Assembly: GCF_029392015.1 (NCBI RefSeq)
Contig: NZ_CP113925.1
Coordinates: 1,736,001-1,800,000 of the forward strand
DNA from: Bifidobacterium sp. ESL0728
Lineage (GTDB): Bacteria; Actinomycetota; Actinomycetes; Actinomycetales; Bifidobacteriaceae
Length of the DNA stretch: 64,000 nt
Direction of reading: 5' to 3'
Shown one piece after another: positions 1 to 15,000 of the stretch. Position 1 is the first letter of the stretch; each line of letters begins with the position of its first letter. Both the position numbers and the translations under genes were made by a program. The notes below the pieces were generated by a model that was not told the origin of the DNA, did no database searches, and was given only the letters and a program-made list of their open reading frames with translations.

Positions 1-3000
1 GGGAACGGTGAACTTGCTGGCGGGGATATCGCAGGTCCAGGTCTGCGTGCCGGCGGCACCCAACGTCTGGGTGCATTCGCTGACCTCGCTGCCCTCGCTG
101 GGCACACCGGGGGCACCGAATGTGGTGAAACCTCTGGTGAGGCCACGAACCGGCGAAGAAGCCAACGGGATGTCGGGGCCGGAGGCACGAGTGAGACCTT
201 GAGGCGCGCTTGCCTTCGGCTCTTGAAGGCTCAACGCCTGGCCTTGGCTCTGCGTATCCGCAGCCATGTAGACCTTGAGTGTCGCGCCGTCGATGTTCGT
301 CGTCGCGACACCGTGGACGGTGACCTTGGCGTTTTCGGCAAGTGCACCATGGTTGGCGATGGTGGTGTGCGGCACTCCGTTGTTGGAGGCCGTGATATCC
401 ATGTTCGGAGCCTTGTTGACGATATCGACATACACGCCGACGGAATCGATGAGGGCGGAGCCCATATGCTGGCGGGCATAGTAGATACGTCTGCCGAGGC
501 CGTCGATGGTGTCGGTACGGGTGTGGCCCGTGCCCTCAGGGGCGCTCTCGAGCTTGGCGGACCCGTCGTCGGTGACCGTCCAGGTGCCGGCCTTGTCGCC
601 GGAAGTGGCGACGGTGTCGGAACCGATCTTGACGAGCTTGACGCTCGGGCTGGCCGCGGTTGCGGTCGGGTCGAAGGTGCCGGAGGTCGGGTCGGCCGCA
701 TAGAGGTCGACGGCCTTGCCAGGCATGCCGGTGCCGGAAACGTCGAACTTCCACTTGTCGATCTGGTGGGCCGTCAGTTCGGTGGCGGAGGCGGAGACAG
801 GGGTCGTGATGACCGGCTTGCTGCTCTGCGTGGTGACCATGACGCCGCCGGAATACTTGGAATCACGCGTATCGGGCAGCTTCTGGCGCACATAGTAGAC
901 GCCTTGGCCCTGCCCGTTGACATGGGCACCGAAGTCGTTGTCGGTGAAGCTCCAGGTGTGGGCGACGGCATTGGTCGTCACCGGGTTGGTCTCGGAGCTT
1001 GCCTGCACCAGGTTGATGCTTTCGCCGGGCACACTGGCCCCAATGGTCTGGTTCGCGGGGTCGGCGGCATAGACCGTGACCGTGGAACCGGGCAGGTAGG
1101 TACCCTCGAGATCGAGGCTGCCGCCCGAAACCTGAGCGTTCTGCAACGGCTTGGTGATGGACGGGGTTACGCCCTTGATCGTGACGTTCGTGGCAGCGGA
1201 GAACTGATAGTCGTTGCCCGAAGCCCGCTTCTGCTGCGCATAGTAGATACGTTGGCCGTCGGCAAGACGGGTGGTGGGTTTGTTGCCCTGATCGGTGACC
1301 CTCCAGTTGCCGTCGGCGTCGACAGTGGCGCTGCCGACCTTGATGAGGCTGCCGTCGCCGAGTTTGTCGGCGCCGGAAACAGTGCCGTCGAAGCCGGCCT
1401 TGGCCGGGTCGGCCGCGTAGAGGTTGAGTTCGAGGTGGGGCACGCCGCGACCGGTGACGTCGAACTTCCAGTCATCGCTTTGTGTACCGGAGGTAGGCGA
1501 AGTGATGGTAGGAATGGCGCCCTCGAAGCGGGTAGAGATGGCGGAGGAATACTTCTTCGCCTCATTGCCCTGCTGAGTCTGCTGGACGAAGTACCAACGA
1601 GTGCCGTCTGCACGGGTGCCGGAGTCAAGGGTGGATATCTCATCGGTGAACGTCCACTTGCCATTGCCATCGACGATGATCGGGTCCTTGCCTGCGCTCA
1701 CCTCGTGAGCGGTCTTGGTGACGCCGTTGTCGGCGTTGTTGACGCTGCTGGCAGGATTGGTGTCGGCATCGAATTTCTTGTCGGGATCGGCCGTCTCGAA
1801 GACCTTGATGGTGGAGTTGGTATAGCCGGTGCCGCTCAGCGTGATGTTGCCGAACGCCACGGTGGAGCCGGAGACCGGGGCGGTGATGACCGGGGTGGTA
1901 TTGCCTACCGAGTAGGTCTTGCCCTTAGACCAGGTATGGTCGATTTCAGGACCGGTGTGGTCGCCTGCGGTGAGGCTCTGACGCACATAGTAGATACGCA
2001 GGTTGTCGGAGCTGGTGGCGACGCCCGAAGCATCGGAATCGGAAGCGGTCCAGGTGCCGTCATTGCCTACGACGATATTGGCACCGACCTTAATCTTGTC
2101 GACGCCTTCGGTCTCTGCCGGCTTGTTCGGGTCGAAAATGCCGGATGGCTTGGCGGCCCAGAGTTCCAGATGCATGCCAGGCACGCCGTGTCCGGAAAGA
2201 CGGGCGGTGCCGTCACTTTCGCCCTTGTCGGCTCTGTCGATGGTCGGAGTGACGTAATACACGCCGAGCTGCTTGCCGACCGAGAACGGCGACTGCACAT
2301 AGTTGTCTGCAGTATACGGAGGAGTGGTAGGTGCGTCAGCCTTGAGCTTCGGGCTGGTCTGCTGCGCATAGTAGATACGTGCGCCACTGCCGAGTTCGGT
2401 GTCTTTCTTGGAGCCGTCGTCGGTGACCTGCCAACGGCCGTCGTCGCCGACAAGACCGGTGCCGATCTTCTTCTTCGTGGCCTGCGAGCCGGGGGTGACC
2501 CAGCTGAATTGAGGAGCCGTCGGATCGGCCGCATAAAGCGTGACGGTGGATGACGGAACGCCGGTGCCACCGATAACCTGCTGCCAATCGGAGCCCATGG
2601 CCGTCGGGGTATCGATGACCGGGGTGATGCCGTTGATGGTGGTTCCCACGCCCTTGGTGAAGATCGAGAGCCCCTGGTTCTCCCCTATGCCCTTGGCCGG
2701 GGTGCTCTGCTGGGCAAAGTAGACGCGCTTACCGTCGGTGAGCCTGGTGTCGCCGGTGTGGCCGTCATCGGAGATGCGCCAGGAGTGAGTCTGGTCGGGG
2801 GCACCCGGATCGGTGTTCTCGCCGACCTTGGCGGTGCCCACTTTGATGAGCTTGTTGGCCATCGGGGTCGGGTCGGCTCCGGCTTCGATCCAGTTGTCGG
2901 GATCGGCAGCATAGAGCGTCAGTGTCTGTCCGACCAAGCCAGTACCGGAAATATAGACGGACCAGCCGTTCTTCTTGGTGCCGGGAGCCGGGACTGCGGG

Positions 3001-6000
3001 CGTCACGGAATCGATGGTCGGGGTCGACCATTTGAAGTGGACCTGCAATGCAGACGAATACCGTGACTTGTTCTTATCAGTTGTGCTCTGGCTCACCCAA
3101 TACCAACGGGTGCCGTCGGAACGGGTGCCATTGTCGTGGGCGTCATCGCTGAAGGTCCAGATGCCGTCATCGCCGACGACGACATTGCCCTTGGAGATGT
3201 CGTTGCAGGTGACGCTCGGACGATTGTTCGGGTCGGTGTTGCCATCAAGGATATGGTTGATGTCCGCCATCTCGCAGATTTGAACCTTTGCGCCGGGCAC
3301 ACCCGTACCGTTGAGCTGCACCTTCCATTCATCGAGGCCGGTGTTTTCGGCACCGGGGCTGGTAATCGCCGGGGTCGAGCCGGGCAACGTGTACCACGCA
3401 GCATCGGAATAGCGCGACTGCGAGGGATTGGTGATCGTGGAGCCGGGCATCTTCTGGGTGGCATAGTAGATGCGCATGCCGTCCTTGAGCCTGGTGTCGC
3501 GATGGGTGAGTGTGGTGTCGCCGTTATCCTCATCGACATAGCTCCAGGAGCCGGTGCTGTCGGCGACGACATCGCCAAGGGTGATGAGATCGTAGTTGTG
3601 GTCTCCGTTGGGGCTTACAGTCGGGTCGAACGTGGTGGAGTCAGGGTCAACCGCATAGATGGTGACTGTTTGGTTGGCGATCGCCTTGCCGGTGAGCGGC
3701 ACCTTCCAGCCGCCCTTGTTTTCGGGGCCGTTGTAGAAGTGGTTGGGGCCATCCGAGCCGGGGCCGGTGATGGTGGGGATGACGTTGTTGACGTTCATCT
3801 TCACACCTGCGGAGTACCTGGAGTTCTTGCCGGCCTCCGTCACCCTCGGCAGGGTCTGCTGGGCATAGTAAATACGATGGCCGGTGCCATTGGCATCGCC
3901 GGAATCGGTGTCGGGCGAGGTGCCCGGATCCATCACGCTCCACGTGCCATCGGACGAGACGTCGACGGCCACGGAGTTGAGCTTGTGCTTGACGATGCCG
4001 CTGGCCGCATCATTGGCGTCAACGGTCTCGTTGAACGTGCCGTTCTTCGGATCGGCGTACCAAAGCGTCACCTGCTGGCCGGGCACACCCGTACCGGTGA
4101 TGGTTTGGGCCCATTCGCCTGCGCCGCCGCCGGGAGTCGGGTTGATGGTCGGGGTGATGTTGCTGAACGTCGAGGAAACAGCATGGGTGAAGCTGGAAAC
4201 CTTGCCGCCGGGCAACGTCTGGCGCACATAGTACCAACGTACGCCGTCGTCACGGGTGGAGCCGTCGCCAACGGAGTCGTCCGCGGGGTCGGTCCAGCTC
4301 CAGGAGCCGGTGTTGTCAACCGTCACGCCGGACTTGACCTTCACAGCCGGCGGAACGGTGTCGGGCTGGGAGTTCGGATCGGTGTTGCGGTCGAAGGCCT
4401 TGTTTTTGTCAGGGGTCTCGAAAATGTCGATCGTGGCGTTGGCCACGCCCTTGCCGGAAACCTTCACGCCCCATTCCTTTTGGCTGGAATTGTTGGGGGT
4501 GGTGATGATCGGCACGACGGTGTTGACCGTGCCCCATGCGGAAGCCGAGAAGTCGGCCTTGGTGTAATCCGGGTTCTCCGCGGTGCCGCCGGGCACGCCG
4601 GCCCCGTTGGGTAGGGTCTGCTGGGCATAGTAGATACGACGTCCGTCGGAACTGGTGTCGGCGACGTCATCGCCATTGTCGGTGATTGCCCAGACGCCGG
4701 AAGCAGACACGGTCATCGTGTAATCGGAGTTGCCGCCGTCTTCGGGGGTCGGGTTGATCGGGAGCAGCTTGACCTTGGAGTTGAAGGCGTCCGCCGTCGG
4801 ATCGAAGGTATCGCCCTTCGGGTCGGCCGCGTAGAGCCGAATCTTGGAGCCGGGCACGCCGTGGCCGCTGACGATGTTCTTCCAGTCGATGGCACTGCCA
4901 CCGGTCGGGGTGTCGATCTGCGGGCGGGTATAGCTGAGCCGTGCGCCCTTAGCGTCCGAGTACGGCAGATCGGTGCCGTTCGGGTCGCCCGGATTATTGG
5001 TCTGGTCGTTCGGATCACCAGGATCTGGGGCCGTCTGGCGCACATAGTAGATACGAGCACCATCGGAAAGACGGGTATAGTTGGTCGGCTTGTCGGCAGG
5101 CGGGTTATAAAGGCCGCCGTCATCGGAGATGACCCATGTGCCGTCTTCGCCCACAGTGACCGGGTTGCCGATCTTGATGAGCTTCACGGTGGTCTGGGTC
5201 AGCGGGTCATACTGCACGCCGTATGTACCGGTGGGATCGGCGACGTAGAGCTGCACCTTCATTCCAGGTACACCACGTCCGTTGAGCGTCGTATCCCACT
5301 TGTTGATCTGGCCGGTCCACCACTTGCCGTTGTCCTTGGGGTCGCTGGTGGGCGCCCAATGGTTGAAGTCGTTGGGTGTATATGCGGTAGGCCTGTCGAT
5401 GACGGGAGCGGAGAGACGGAACTTCGTGCGGATGGCCTTGGAGAAGGTCGACTTGTCACCGTTGGGCAGCAACTGCCGCACGAAATACCAGCGAGCGCCG
5501 TCGGAACGGGTGTGGCCCTTCTGATCAGCATCGTCGGATGCACTCCAAGTGCCTGCGCCGCCGGTCACCTTATTGCCGGAGCTGACAAGCGTCGCCTTGA
5601 GCTTCTTGAAGTCGTTTTCGCTCAGCTGGCTCGGCTCGTTGTTCTGATCGAGGATGTGTTCGGGGTCGGCGGTCTCATAGACGTCGACCGTTGCATCCGC
5701 GATGCCGGTGCCGGTCAGGTTGATATGCATCCCATCGAGCAGGCCGCTGCCCGCATCGACCGCGTTGTTGGTCGGTGAGGTGATCGCAGGAACCATGCTG
5801 GAGATGTTGAGGCTCAGGCCGTTCGATATCTTTGAAATCTGCTGGTCCTCTTCAGCCACATCTTCCTTGTTGGGCAGGGTCTGCTGGACATAGTAGACAC
5901 GACGACCACCCGTAGAGTATTCCTTGGTGAGCCCAGGAATGGTGCCGGGGTCGACCGCAGCCCAATTGCCGTTGGCATCGATTGGGATGCCAGAACGAAT

Positions 6001-9000
6001 CAAGCTCAGATGCACGCCGTTGGACGCCACGTTGGCGTCGATGTCGGAACCGAAGTTGTCGGAATCCTTCTGCGCTCCATAGAGGGAGATGGTCTGGCCG
6101 GGAACGCCACGCCCTGCAACGGACTTGGTCCATGAAACGTCGGAAGTGCCATCGGCCGGTGATGTGAAGGAAGGCACAGCATCGTTGATCAGGAGGTACG
6201 AGCTCTTGGAATACTGGGATTTCACGCCGTCCTTGAAGGTCTGCTGGACGTAGTAGATACGCTTGCCCTGGGTGTAGAGCTTGCCGGCGGCGGTCTTGCC
6301 TGTGGAGAGCAGGGTGTCCTTCTCCTTGCCGGAGTCGGAAACCGTCCAACGGCCGCCGTCGTCTACGGCAGCGGAGCCGAGATCGATCAGATCGTTGGTC
6401 GTTGCATAGGAATCGCCGCTCATCGTCTCGCTGAAGTTGGCGGCCTTCGGATCCACGGCGTAAAGGTGCACCGTGGCTCCGGGCACGCCGGAACCGGAGA
6501 TGTTCTGGGCCCAGCCGTTAACGGCCGAACTGCTGGCCGGGGTGTCGATAGCTGGAACCATGGAATCCATGAACACGGGGACACCGGGAGAGTAATTGTC
6601 TGCCGGAGGATTGGGCACTTCAGACGGGTCGCTGGGCAGGGTCTGGTGGGCATAGTAGATGCGCTTACCGTCTGCCAGACGCGTGATGTCGCTGATTGAG
6701 CCGTCGTCGGTGGCGTTCCAGTTGCCACCAGCGTCCACACGGGCGGTGGCGATGGTCTTCAGCACTACGCCTGAACCGGTGCCAGCGGCGATGGACTCGT
6801 CGAATTTGTGCGTGGTATCGGTGTTGCTGGTAGGGATATGGGCCGCATAAACCGTAACCAGCTGACCTGGTACGCCCTTGCCGGCCAGGTCCAAGCTCCA
6901 CTTGGAGCTGTGGAAGCCAGCAGTCGGCTTGGTGATGGTCGGGTTCGTGTCCGCGAAGCGGATGGAGGCGGGCTTGGAGAAGCGCGAGGTGTTGACGCTG
7001 CTGCTGGAGCCCTGGATCTCCTGACGCACGAAGTAGCGACGGGTGCCGTCCATACGGGTGCGCTGGTCGAGCGCGGGATCGCGCCAAGACCACTGACCCG
7101 TGACGGAATCGACGTCGACCGTGTGCATCAGCTTGCTCTTGGTATGGTCGTTCGCCTCGACCTCGTCCCACTCGCCGTTGGGGTCGGTCTTGTTGGGGTT
7201 GAAATTGCCATCGGCATTCTCGAAAAGCTTGTCTTTATCGGCAGTCTCATAGATATACATCTTCGCGCCGGGCACGCCGACGCCGGAGAGATTCACACCC
7301 CAGTGGGCGACGTTGTCGACGGAAGCGTTGACGGTCGGCACGGCGGAATTGACACCGAGCTTGATGCCCTTGGAATAGCCAGAGTTGCCTCCGATGGGCA
7401 GGGTCTGACGCACGAAGTAGACACGGGTGCCGTCGAGCATCTTGGTGTCGTTCTTGTCACCTTGGTCGAGCAAGGTCCAGTTGCCGCCAGCATCATGGGA
7501 ATCGATGGTGGCGCTTGCAACCTCGATCAGATCGAGTTTGGTCGGATCGACAGTGGTGTCGAACGGATTGTTGTTCGGCTGGACTGCGTACAACGTCACC
7601 GTTTGACCGGGGAGACCAGTACCGGTGAGTTGCTGCTTCCAGGCGTCCTGGAAGGTGCCGTCGACAGGGGTGAGGATCGTCGGGGTGATCTGGGTGAAGT
7701 GAGTGGAACGAATCTGCGAATACCACGATGTGTTGTCGTTGGCTGGCAGCGTCTGCTCCACCCAGTAGGTACGGTTGCCGTCCTTGATACGTGTGGAACC
7801 GGCAACCGAGCCGGTGACGCTATTGGTGACAGCCGGATCGACGAACGACCAGCGGCCGGCCGCATTCACGAGGATGTTTTCGGCAAGCTTGGTGCCTTCG
7901 ATCTTTACACCGCCTGTGCCGCCGTCCTTGGTGGGATCCCAAGGATTCCTATCGGCCGCGCTGGTGGCGTTGGTGAACTTGCCGTCGTCGTCGCCGGACT
8001 CCCAGACGGTGACCTTCTGACCGGGCATGCCGGTGCCGCCGAGCTGGATGCTCCAGGCGGCGGAGCCGAGATGCGCGTCGTCAGGCGTGTCGATGGTCGG
8101 CATCACGTTGTTGACGATGAAGTTCTGGCTATCGGAATACTGCGAGAACTTGTTTTCGTTCGGCAGGGTCTGGCGGGCGTAATAGACGCGCGTGCCGTCG
8201 GCCTTGAAGGTGTCCTTCAAGGTGCCGGTGTCGTCAAGGGTCCACTTGCCTTCGGCAGGCGTGCCCTTGGCGCCAATGGTCGCCGAGCCCACCGTGATAA
8301 GACTCTTGTCTTTGCCGTAGTTGGCGGTGTCGGAGGCAGGGTACGGGTCGGGGGCGCAATTGGCCTTGTCGCCGTTCTCCACCTTGGCGGGGTTACAGGC
8401 ATAGACGGTCACCGTCTCGCCGGGGACGCCGGTACCGGTGATGGTCTGGGCCCAACCGCTGCGCTGGTCGTTGGTTTGTGGGTTGATCGTCGGCTTGATG
8501 TTGCTGTAGCGAACCGCACGAGCCGCAGAATACTGCGCAATCTGACCGTCAGGCAGCTTCGCGCCGACATAGTACCAGCGGGTGCCATCAGGACGTGTGC
8601 GCTTATCAGAAGAATTGTCGGTGAAGGTCCAGTGGCCGTAAGTGGCCGGTTTGCTCGGGTCGTCGCCGACCTTGACTTCCACTTCCCTCAGTTCATCCTT
8701 ATTAGTTACCGGGTTGTGAACCTTTTCGCGGTTGACAGGAACGCCCTTCGCTTCATCGGGGAGGTTGAACATATTCGGGTTCGGGTTCGTGTCGTACGTG
8801 CCCTTATGGGTATTGGTGTCCTCTTCATCGGCGGTCTCGTAGATGGTGATCTTAGAACCGGGGATGCCGTCGCCCTTAAGCTGCGAGCCCCACGGCACGC
8901 TGGTCGCGTTGGGATCGGGAGAGGTGATGGTAGGTATCGCACGATCGATAGTCGTTTCAGAAGGACCGGAGAAGCCGGACGTGGTGCCGTCGGGCCAGGT

Positions 9001-12000
9001 CTCCTGAACGTAATACATACGCTTGCCATTGGTAGCCGTGTCATAGTAGGAATCACCGGCCTGGTGGCTATAGGTCACCCTGTCAACGGTGTTCTTGCTA
9101 CCGTCGGCATTCGGGTCGCCAGCGGCTATGGTTGTGCCACTGCCCGAGGCGTCGCCCTTGGTGGTGTCGACGTCGCCATTGGCCTTGTACTTGCCATCGT
9201 CGTCAATCTTCCAAGAGCCGAACCAGTTGGAATCGTAAGGCCACCCGGTTTTCGGGGTTTCGCTACGGGTCACATCGGACTCGCCCACTTTGATGAGGCG
9301 GATGCCATTGGCTTCGGCCTCGGCAGCGTTGTGGAACGTGGCTTTAGGATTCGTAGCTGAGAATCCAGGATCCGTGGCGGAGTCGACCTTAAAGGCGGGG
9401 CTCTTCGGGTCGGCGGCATACAGCGTTACCTTCTGCCCCCAGGTGCCTTCGCCCTGAATCGTCTGCTTGTAATTATTGGCCCACGCATTGGTTCCAAGGG
9501 AAGTAATGGTCGGAATCGACTTGTTGAAACGGCCATCGCTCTGTACATCCGAGAATTCAGAGTACCGCGGTTGTGGATCGTCATGGCTGTCCTTGACCTT
9601 GGGCAGCACTTCACGCACGAAGTAGTATCGCGCACCGTCGGACTGGCGCGTGCGCCCGTCCTTGGCCTTGTCCCAGAACTGCTTGCCCGCATAAGCTCCA
9701 CCAGCAGCGTAATCAACGACCTTGATGTCATCATCGTCGGTGGTGCCCACCGTCATCTTCTGGGCACCTAGCTTCTCCTTGCAGCCACCTTCAGAAGTGT
9801 CAGCCATACAGGTTCTGATATTGAAGTTCGGGGTATCGATAACATGGTTATTATCCGGGGTCTCGTAAAGCTCAATGCCAATCTTGGTGTTCGCAGTGTC
9901 CATCGACGAACGGAAGCCGATGACGTTGCCCCATGGGCCTTGCACACGACTATCCCAAGTAGTGTCTGGAACAGGACGGACGTAGGCGAAGTCGACATGA
10001 TTTTCCGTAATCGTGGACTGGTCATTGTTCGGGTACTGCTGACGCACGAAGTACATACGTCGACCGTTCAGATCACTGATCTTGTAGGTGCCGTCGTGGT
10101 CGCCTGGATCAACCATGCTCCATGTGCCGGTGTCGGAAACGGCGACGGTACCGATCTTATGAGCATGATTGATGCTATCGGTGATCTTCGCCTCACTGCT
10201 GGCGTCAAAGACGCGGCCGCTGCCGTCAGTCTTGTCCGTCGGCAACTCTACATAAAGCGTAAGTTGGGAACCAGGAACACCATTGCCACTCAGGGTACGT
10301 TCCCAAGGACGGTTGTAGGTTCCGTCATCAACCCAAGTGATACTCGGAGCCCAGTAATTGTAGTCGAACCATTGTCCTCCGGAGAAGTTGGAATGCACGC
10401 CATTGGGAAGCGTCTGACGGGCAAAGTACCAACGCGTACCCTCACTCATGCAGGTACGATGAGATCCCATTCCGGTATCATCGAATTCCCAGGTACCGTC
10501 GGTCTTGACGGTTACCGAGCCAATCATATTGGCGTCCAACTTGGCCTTCGCTTCGGCATCGATGGCGGCATCGTCAATATCTCCGGCTTCGTTTTTCTTC
10601 TGCGCATCGGCAAAGGAGTTCGGGTTGCTGGGATTGTTGTTCGCATCGTCAGGCGTCTCGTAAATGAACACCTTGGCTCCGGCCACACCTGTACCGGTCA
10701 CCTTGTATGTCCAGGCTGTCGTCTTCATACCACCAGTAGGTGACGTGATGACAGGATCCATGCTGCTGACGCGGGTCATACGACCAGTGGAGTAGTCGGT
10801 GACACGGCCGTCGGGCAAGGTCTCCTTGACGTAGAGCACGCGCTTCATCGTCTTCTTGTCGACTTCGTGCTGAACGTCATCGGAAACAGCCGTCCACTTG
10901 CAGTATGTCGATGCGTCGGTGGGATCGCTGCCCACCGTTACCGGATTACCGATGGTAAGCAGGTGAACCGCGGGGTCCGCAGCCTGCAGGTCGGGACCAC
11001 CCTGATTGCCTTGAAGGAACTTGTATTGAGGATTGGCTGCGTAGAGCTGAATCGTGGAGCCAGGAGCACCGGAACCGGTGATCGTCTGGGCCCATTGGTT
11101 AACGGCCTGATTTTCAGCAGGAGTGTCGATGGTAGGCTTAACGCCGTTGATTCGGATCCAATATGGATTCGAATATCCAGTAGTCTGAGCATCATGCGTC
11201 TCATTGGTGGCACCCGGCATGGTCTGCGTGATGTAGTAAATGCGCTTGCCGTCGTTCGTGGTGTTGTACTGCTTGCTGCTTCCATCCTGGTAGACTCCGG
11301 GGTCATCTATTGACCAACGGTGCGTGCCGGGATCCACCGTCGCAGTACCGACCGTGTGCAAGCAAACTCTGGGGTCGATGGCCGAAGTGTTGGTATCGGC
11401 CAGGCAATTGGAATCAGCACGCGCCGTGTAAAGCGTGATGGTGGCTCCGCCCATGCCGGTGCCGCCTATGGTCTGCTGCCAGCCCGTAAGCGCGGAACCT
11501 TGAGCAGGGGTATCGATGGTGGGAGTATACCCAGCCACCGTCACCATGATGTTTCTGGTGTAGTCCGAAACGCTGCCATCAGGACGGGTCTGCGTCACGT
11601 AGTAGAAACGACGGCCATTGCGCAACACCGTGTTGTTATGGGAACCATCATCCTTGAAGGTCCACGCTCCATTGGTACCCACAGTGGCCGTACCGATGTT
11701 ATGCAGCGTCACACGATGTTCATTCCATGCCATGCCATCCTTGACCCTACCGGTGGGCTCCGCAGTGTACACATTAATGGTGGCCCCGTTGATGCCGGTG
11801 CCGCCGAAGGTGTAGTCCCAGGTCTGCGTGGTCTGGCCGCTGGGTGTGGTGATGGCAGGTTCCATGTTGTCTATGCTCTGCCACTCCACCTTGGAGAGGA
11901 AGGACGGCCTTCCATCCTGCAGCTTTTGCTGGGCATAGTAGTAGCGCTGGCCCTTGTATTGGCCACTGCTTGGGGTGTGGTTGCCCGCAGTAAGGCCGTC

Positions 12001-15000
12001 GTCGGTGACGGACCATTTGCCGTCTTGACCGACGGTAACTGTACCAATCAAGATGCCCCTCACGCCTTCATCGTTGGCATCCATGCTGATGGTGTGGTCG
12101 GGGTCTTCCTGATAGAGCTTCAGCTCCACGCCGGGAATGCCCGTGCCGGAAATCGTCTTGGTCCAGTTGATGTCGTGCGTGCCGTTGGCCGGTGCCGTAA
12201 TCGCAGGAGTCAGGCCGCTGACAAAGAGCGCAAAGCCCTTGGTGTAATCGGTTATCGTACCGTCACTGATATTGGGCTTGTCAGGCAACGTCTCGCGAGC
12301 ATAATACACACGCTTGCCGGATTTGGCCGTATTGTTATGCGTGCCTGGGTCGGTAACGGTCCAGTTGCCGTTTCCGTCCACGGTGGATCCGCCCACCAAC
12401 TGAAGGTGTACTCCATCAGCAGTGGCATCAAGGGTCTCATCGGCCTTATGATCGCTGAGTACATCTGCAGTGTACAGGGCTACATAACCTCCAGGCACAC
12501 CCTTACCGCCAATGACTTTGGACCAATCGAGGGTTGCTGTATTCGGGGCAGGAGAGGTGATGCTCGCATTCATATCGTTGATGGTGTAATAAGACGCTGC
12601 AGAGTAATGAGAGGTGGTTTCATCTGGCAATGTTTGCTGGACGAAATACACTCGCATGCCGTCAGAGATTCGCGTATCCGCATTCAAGCCCGTATCGACT
12701 ATCGTCCAAGTGCTGTCCTGGCCTACCACACCTTTACCGATTTTAATCAGCTGCACGCCTGGATCACTCGGTGTCATAGCAGTATTGAACGCGTGAGCAG
12801 GATCAAGAGCCGAAAGCGTCACCGTCTGGCCCGGAATACCACGCCCCTTAATGGTATGCTGCCAACCATTGACTTTCATACCATTGGTCAAAGGAACGTA
12901 ATTAGTCTGCCCTTCAGTGGCGAGCATATTCGTAATCGTAGGCACAAAATCATTGAACTTGGTATGCATCGCCTTGGAATACGGCGACTTGTCGTGGACG
13001 TTATCATGCTTGATGCTGGTGAATTCATGCCGAGCGAAATACCAACGCGTGCCATCGGACGCACGGGTGTTTCCGCCTTCGTTGCCATCATCCGTATAGG
13101 TAGGGTCCTGCGTCTCTTCGTCTAACTGCCATTTGCCGTCAGGGGCAACTTGCGCACTGCCAACCCAAGAGGCATAGTTATCGTCAAGATCGTCATCTTC
13201 ATTGGTGAGTGTGTTCGGATCCGTATATTTGGTCGGGTCGGTTTCACCCTCTGGGGCAATCTTGTGGCTGGCATCCGAAGATTCATAGACGTTCACCGTC
13301 TGTCCGGGTACACCCTTGCCTTCCAAATGCACGGTATCGGACGGGCCCCAAGGATAATTCGTGCCATCAGCAGTGGTGATAGTGGGAATGTACGTGTCAG
13401 GAATAATGGAACTCATCAATGAGTAACCAGAACGGGAATTGGCGTGGCGCGCTTCGGTATCCACCCAGCCATTAGGATAAGTCTGGCGAACCCAGTACCA
13501 ACGCTGACCATCCTGATAACGAAGCTTGCCGGTTTTGTCAGTAAAACTCCATGCGCCAGTGGTGCCGGCACTCGCCGGGTCACCTGTGACTTGCGCGGTA
13601 CCGACGACTTCGGTATGGAAGGTGGGTCCGCCACGTGTCATAGCAGACTTTGCGCCGAACAGTGATTTGGCCTTCGTCTTTACACCGTCGAAGAAGCCAG
13701 CCTTCTGCTGCTTGGTCGCCTTTCGAGCAGCCTGTTTTTGGTTAGAGTTCCCCCAGGAAACGGCTGTATCGTCTGCGGCAAGTGGAGCAGACTTGCCTAG
13801 CGGAGCTGCAGAACGGCTCGCAAGCTTCTGGCTCTCTACAGACGGCTCAGAGCTTTCTTCCTCAGCTGGTCCCTTATTGCCTTCATCTTCGCCTTCGGGG
13901 TCTACACCTTCAACATTCCACATATTGTTGAGATCGCTCTTGTTGGGGTCACGTCCGGCATTATTGATGAGCTGATCGGTGTCATCGGTGCCGTCGCTAT
14001 CGCTGTCACTCGACCGCTCATCAGTTGTACGCAAAATGGTGATTGTCGATCCCGGAACGCCTTTACCGGCTAACGGGGTATCATAAGTGTTGATTTTTGC
14101 ACCGTTAACAGGGGTATCAATAGTAGGCACCGCATCAGTTACATGCACGGTAATCGGAGCGGAATAGACCCACTTCTTGCCGTTGTGTTCTACACGAACA
14201 ATATAACGACGTGTGCCATCACGACGGGTGGTAAATTGCGAGTTCGCACCATTGTCATGGAAGGTATAGGTAGCGTCGGAACCTGTTGTCGTAGTCGTAG
14301 CTGAGCGATAGGCCTTACAACCTTCTTTACCCTTGATACCCGAGGTCTTCGGTGTACCATCGGCATTCACCGGCATCTCGCCATCAGATTGATTGTCATC
14401 ATCGTCGTTGCAGGCCTCAATGATCTTTTCAGGGTCAGTTTCTGAACCTGCGGCTCCCCAAGGATGCTTCGGATCTTCGGCCCACAGCTCCCAATTGCCC
14501 GCTTGAGGGCTTGGCCCAGTAACCGTTGTGTTATACACAACATTCGATTTGGCAGAAGGCGTGCTATCAACAGGCGAGGTAATGGTCGGCTTGTCAAGCG
14601 TACGATCCTGATCATAAAACACGGAAGCGGCCAACCAACCTTTGCTGGGATCACCAGCCGTCGTCGACTCGGTGACAGGATCACTAGCACGGCCAGTGAC
14701 CGGCCAAGTGACCAACTTGAAGTAGCCATCCAACCCCTGATCGGCCATAGCCTTGCCAAAGTCGATGGAGCCATCTGCGTTTTGTGCCGAGCCAGGCATT
14801 ATTCCATCGTTGCTCCAAGAATACGAATTAAAATTCCCATGGAGCCACCACCTACCATTTTCGAAGTAATGGTTAGCGGTTTCCATCAATGGCAAAGTCG
14901 TATTGGACACCCAAATACCATTGACCCCATTGAATAACGGTAGCAATTGCGGCTTCGGAGATAATGATTTTACAGGAACCCATTGCCCGTTCTTTAAACC

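Noticed and set aside
199-9360. Plus-strand open frames of 784 and 850 codons, and others up to 601 codons, across the first 13 kb
   Set aside because: They are antisense to the giant repeat gene, lack ribosome sites and have repetitive Gly/Val/Arg-rich composition produced by reading the repeats backwards. The minus-strand frame carries recognisable domains.
430-14230. CRISPR array
   Set aside because: The periodic pattern has a spacing of about 400 bp and is in frame with a protein. There are no short identical repeats with unique 30-40 bp spacers and no cas genes.
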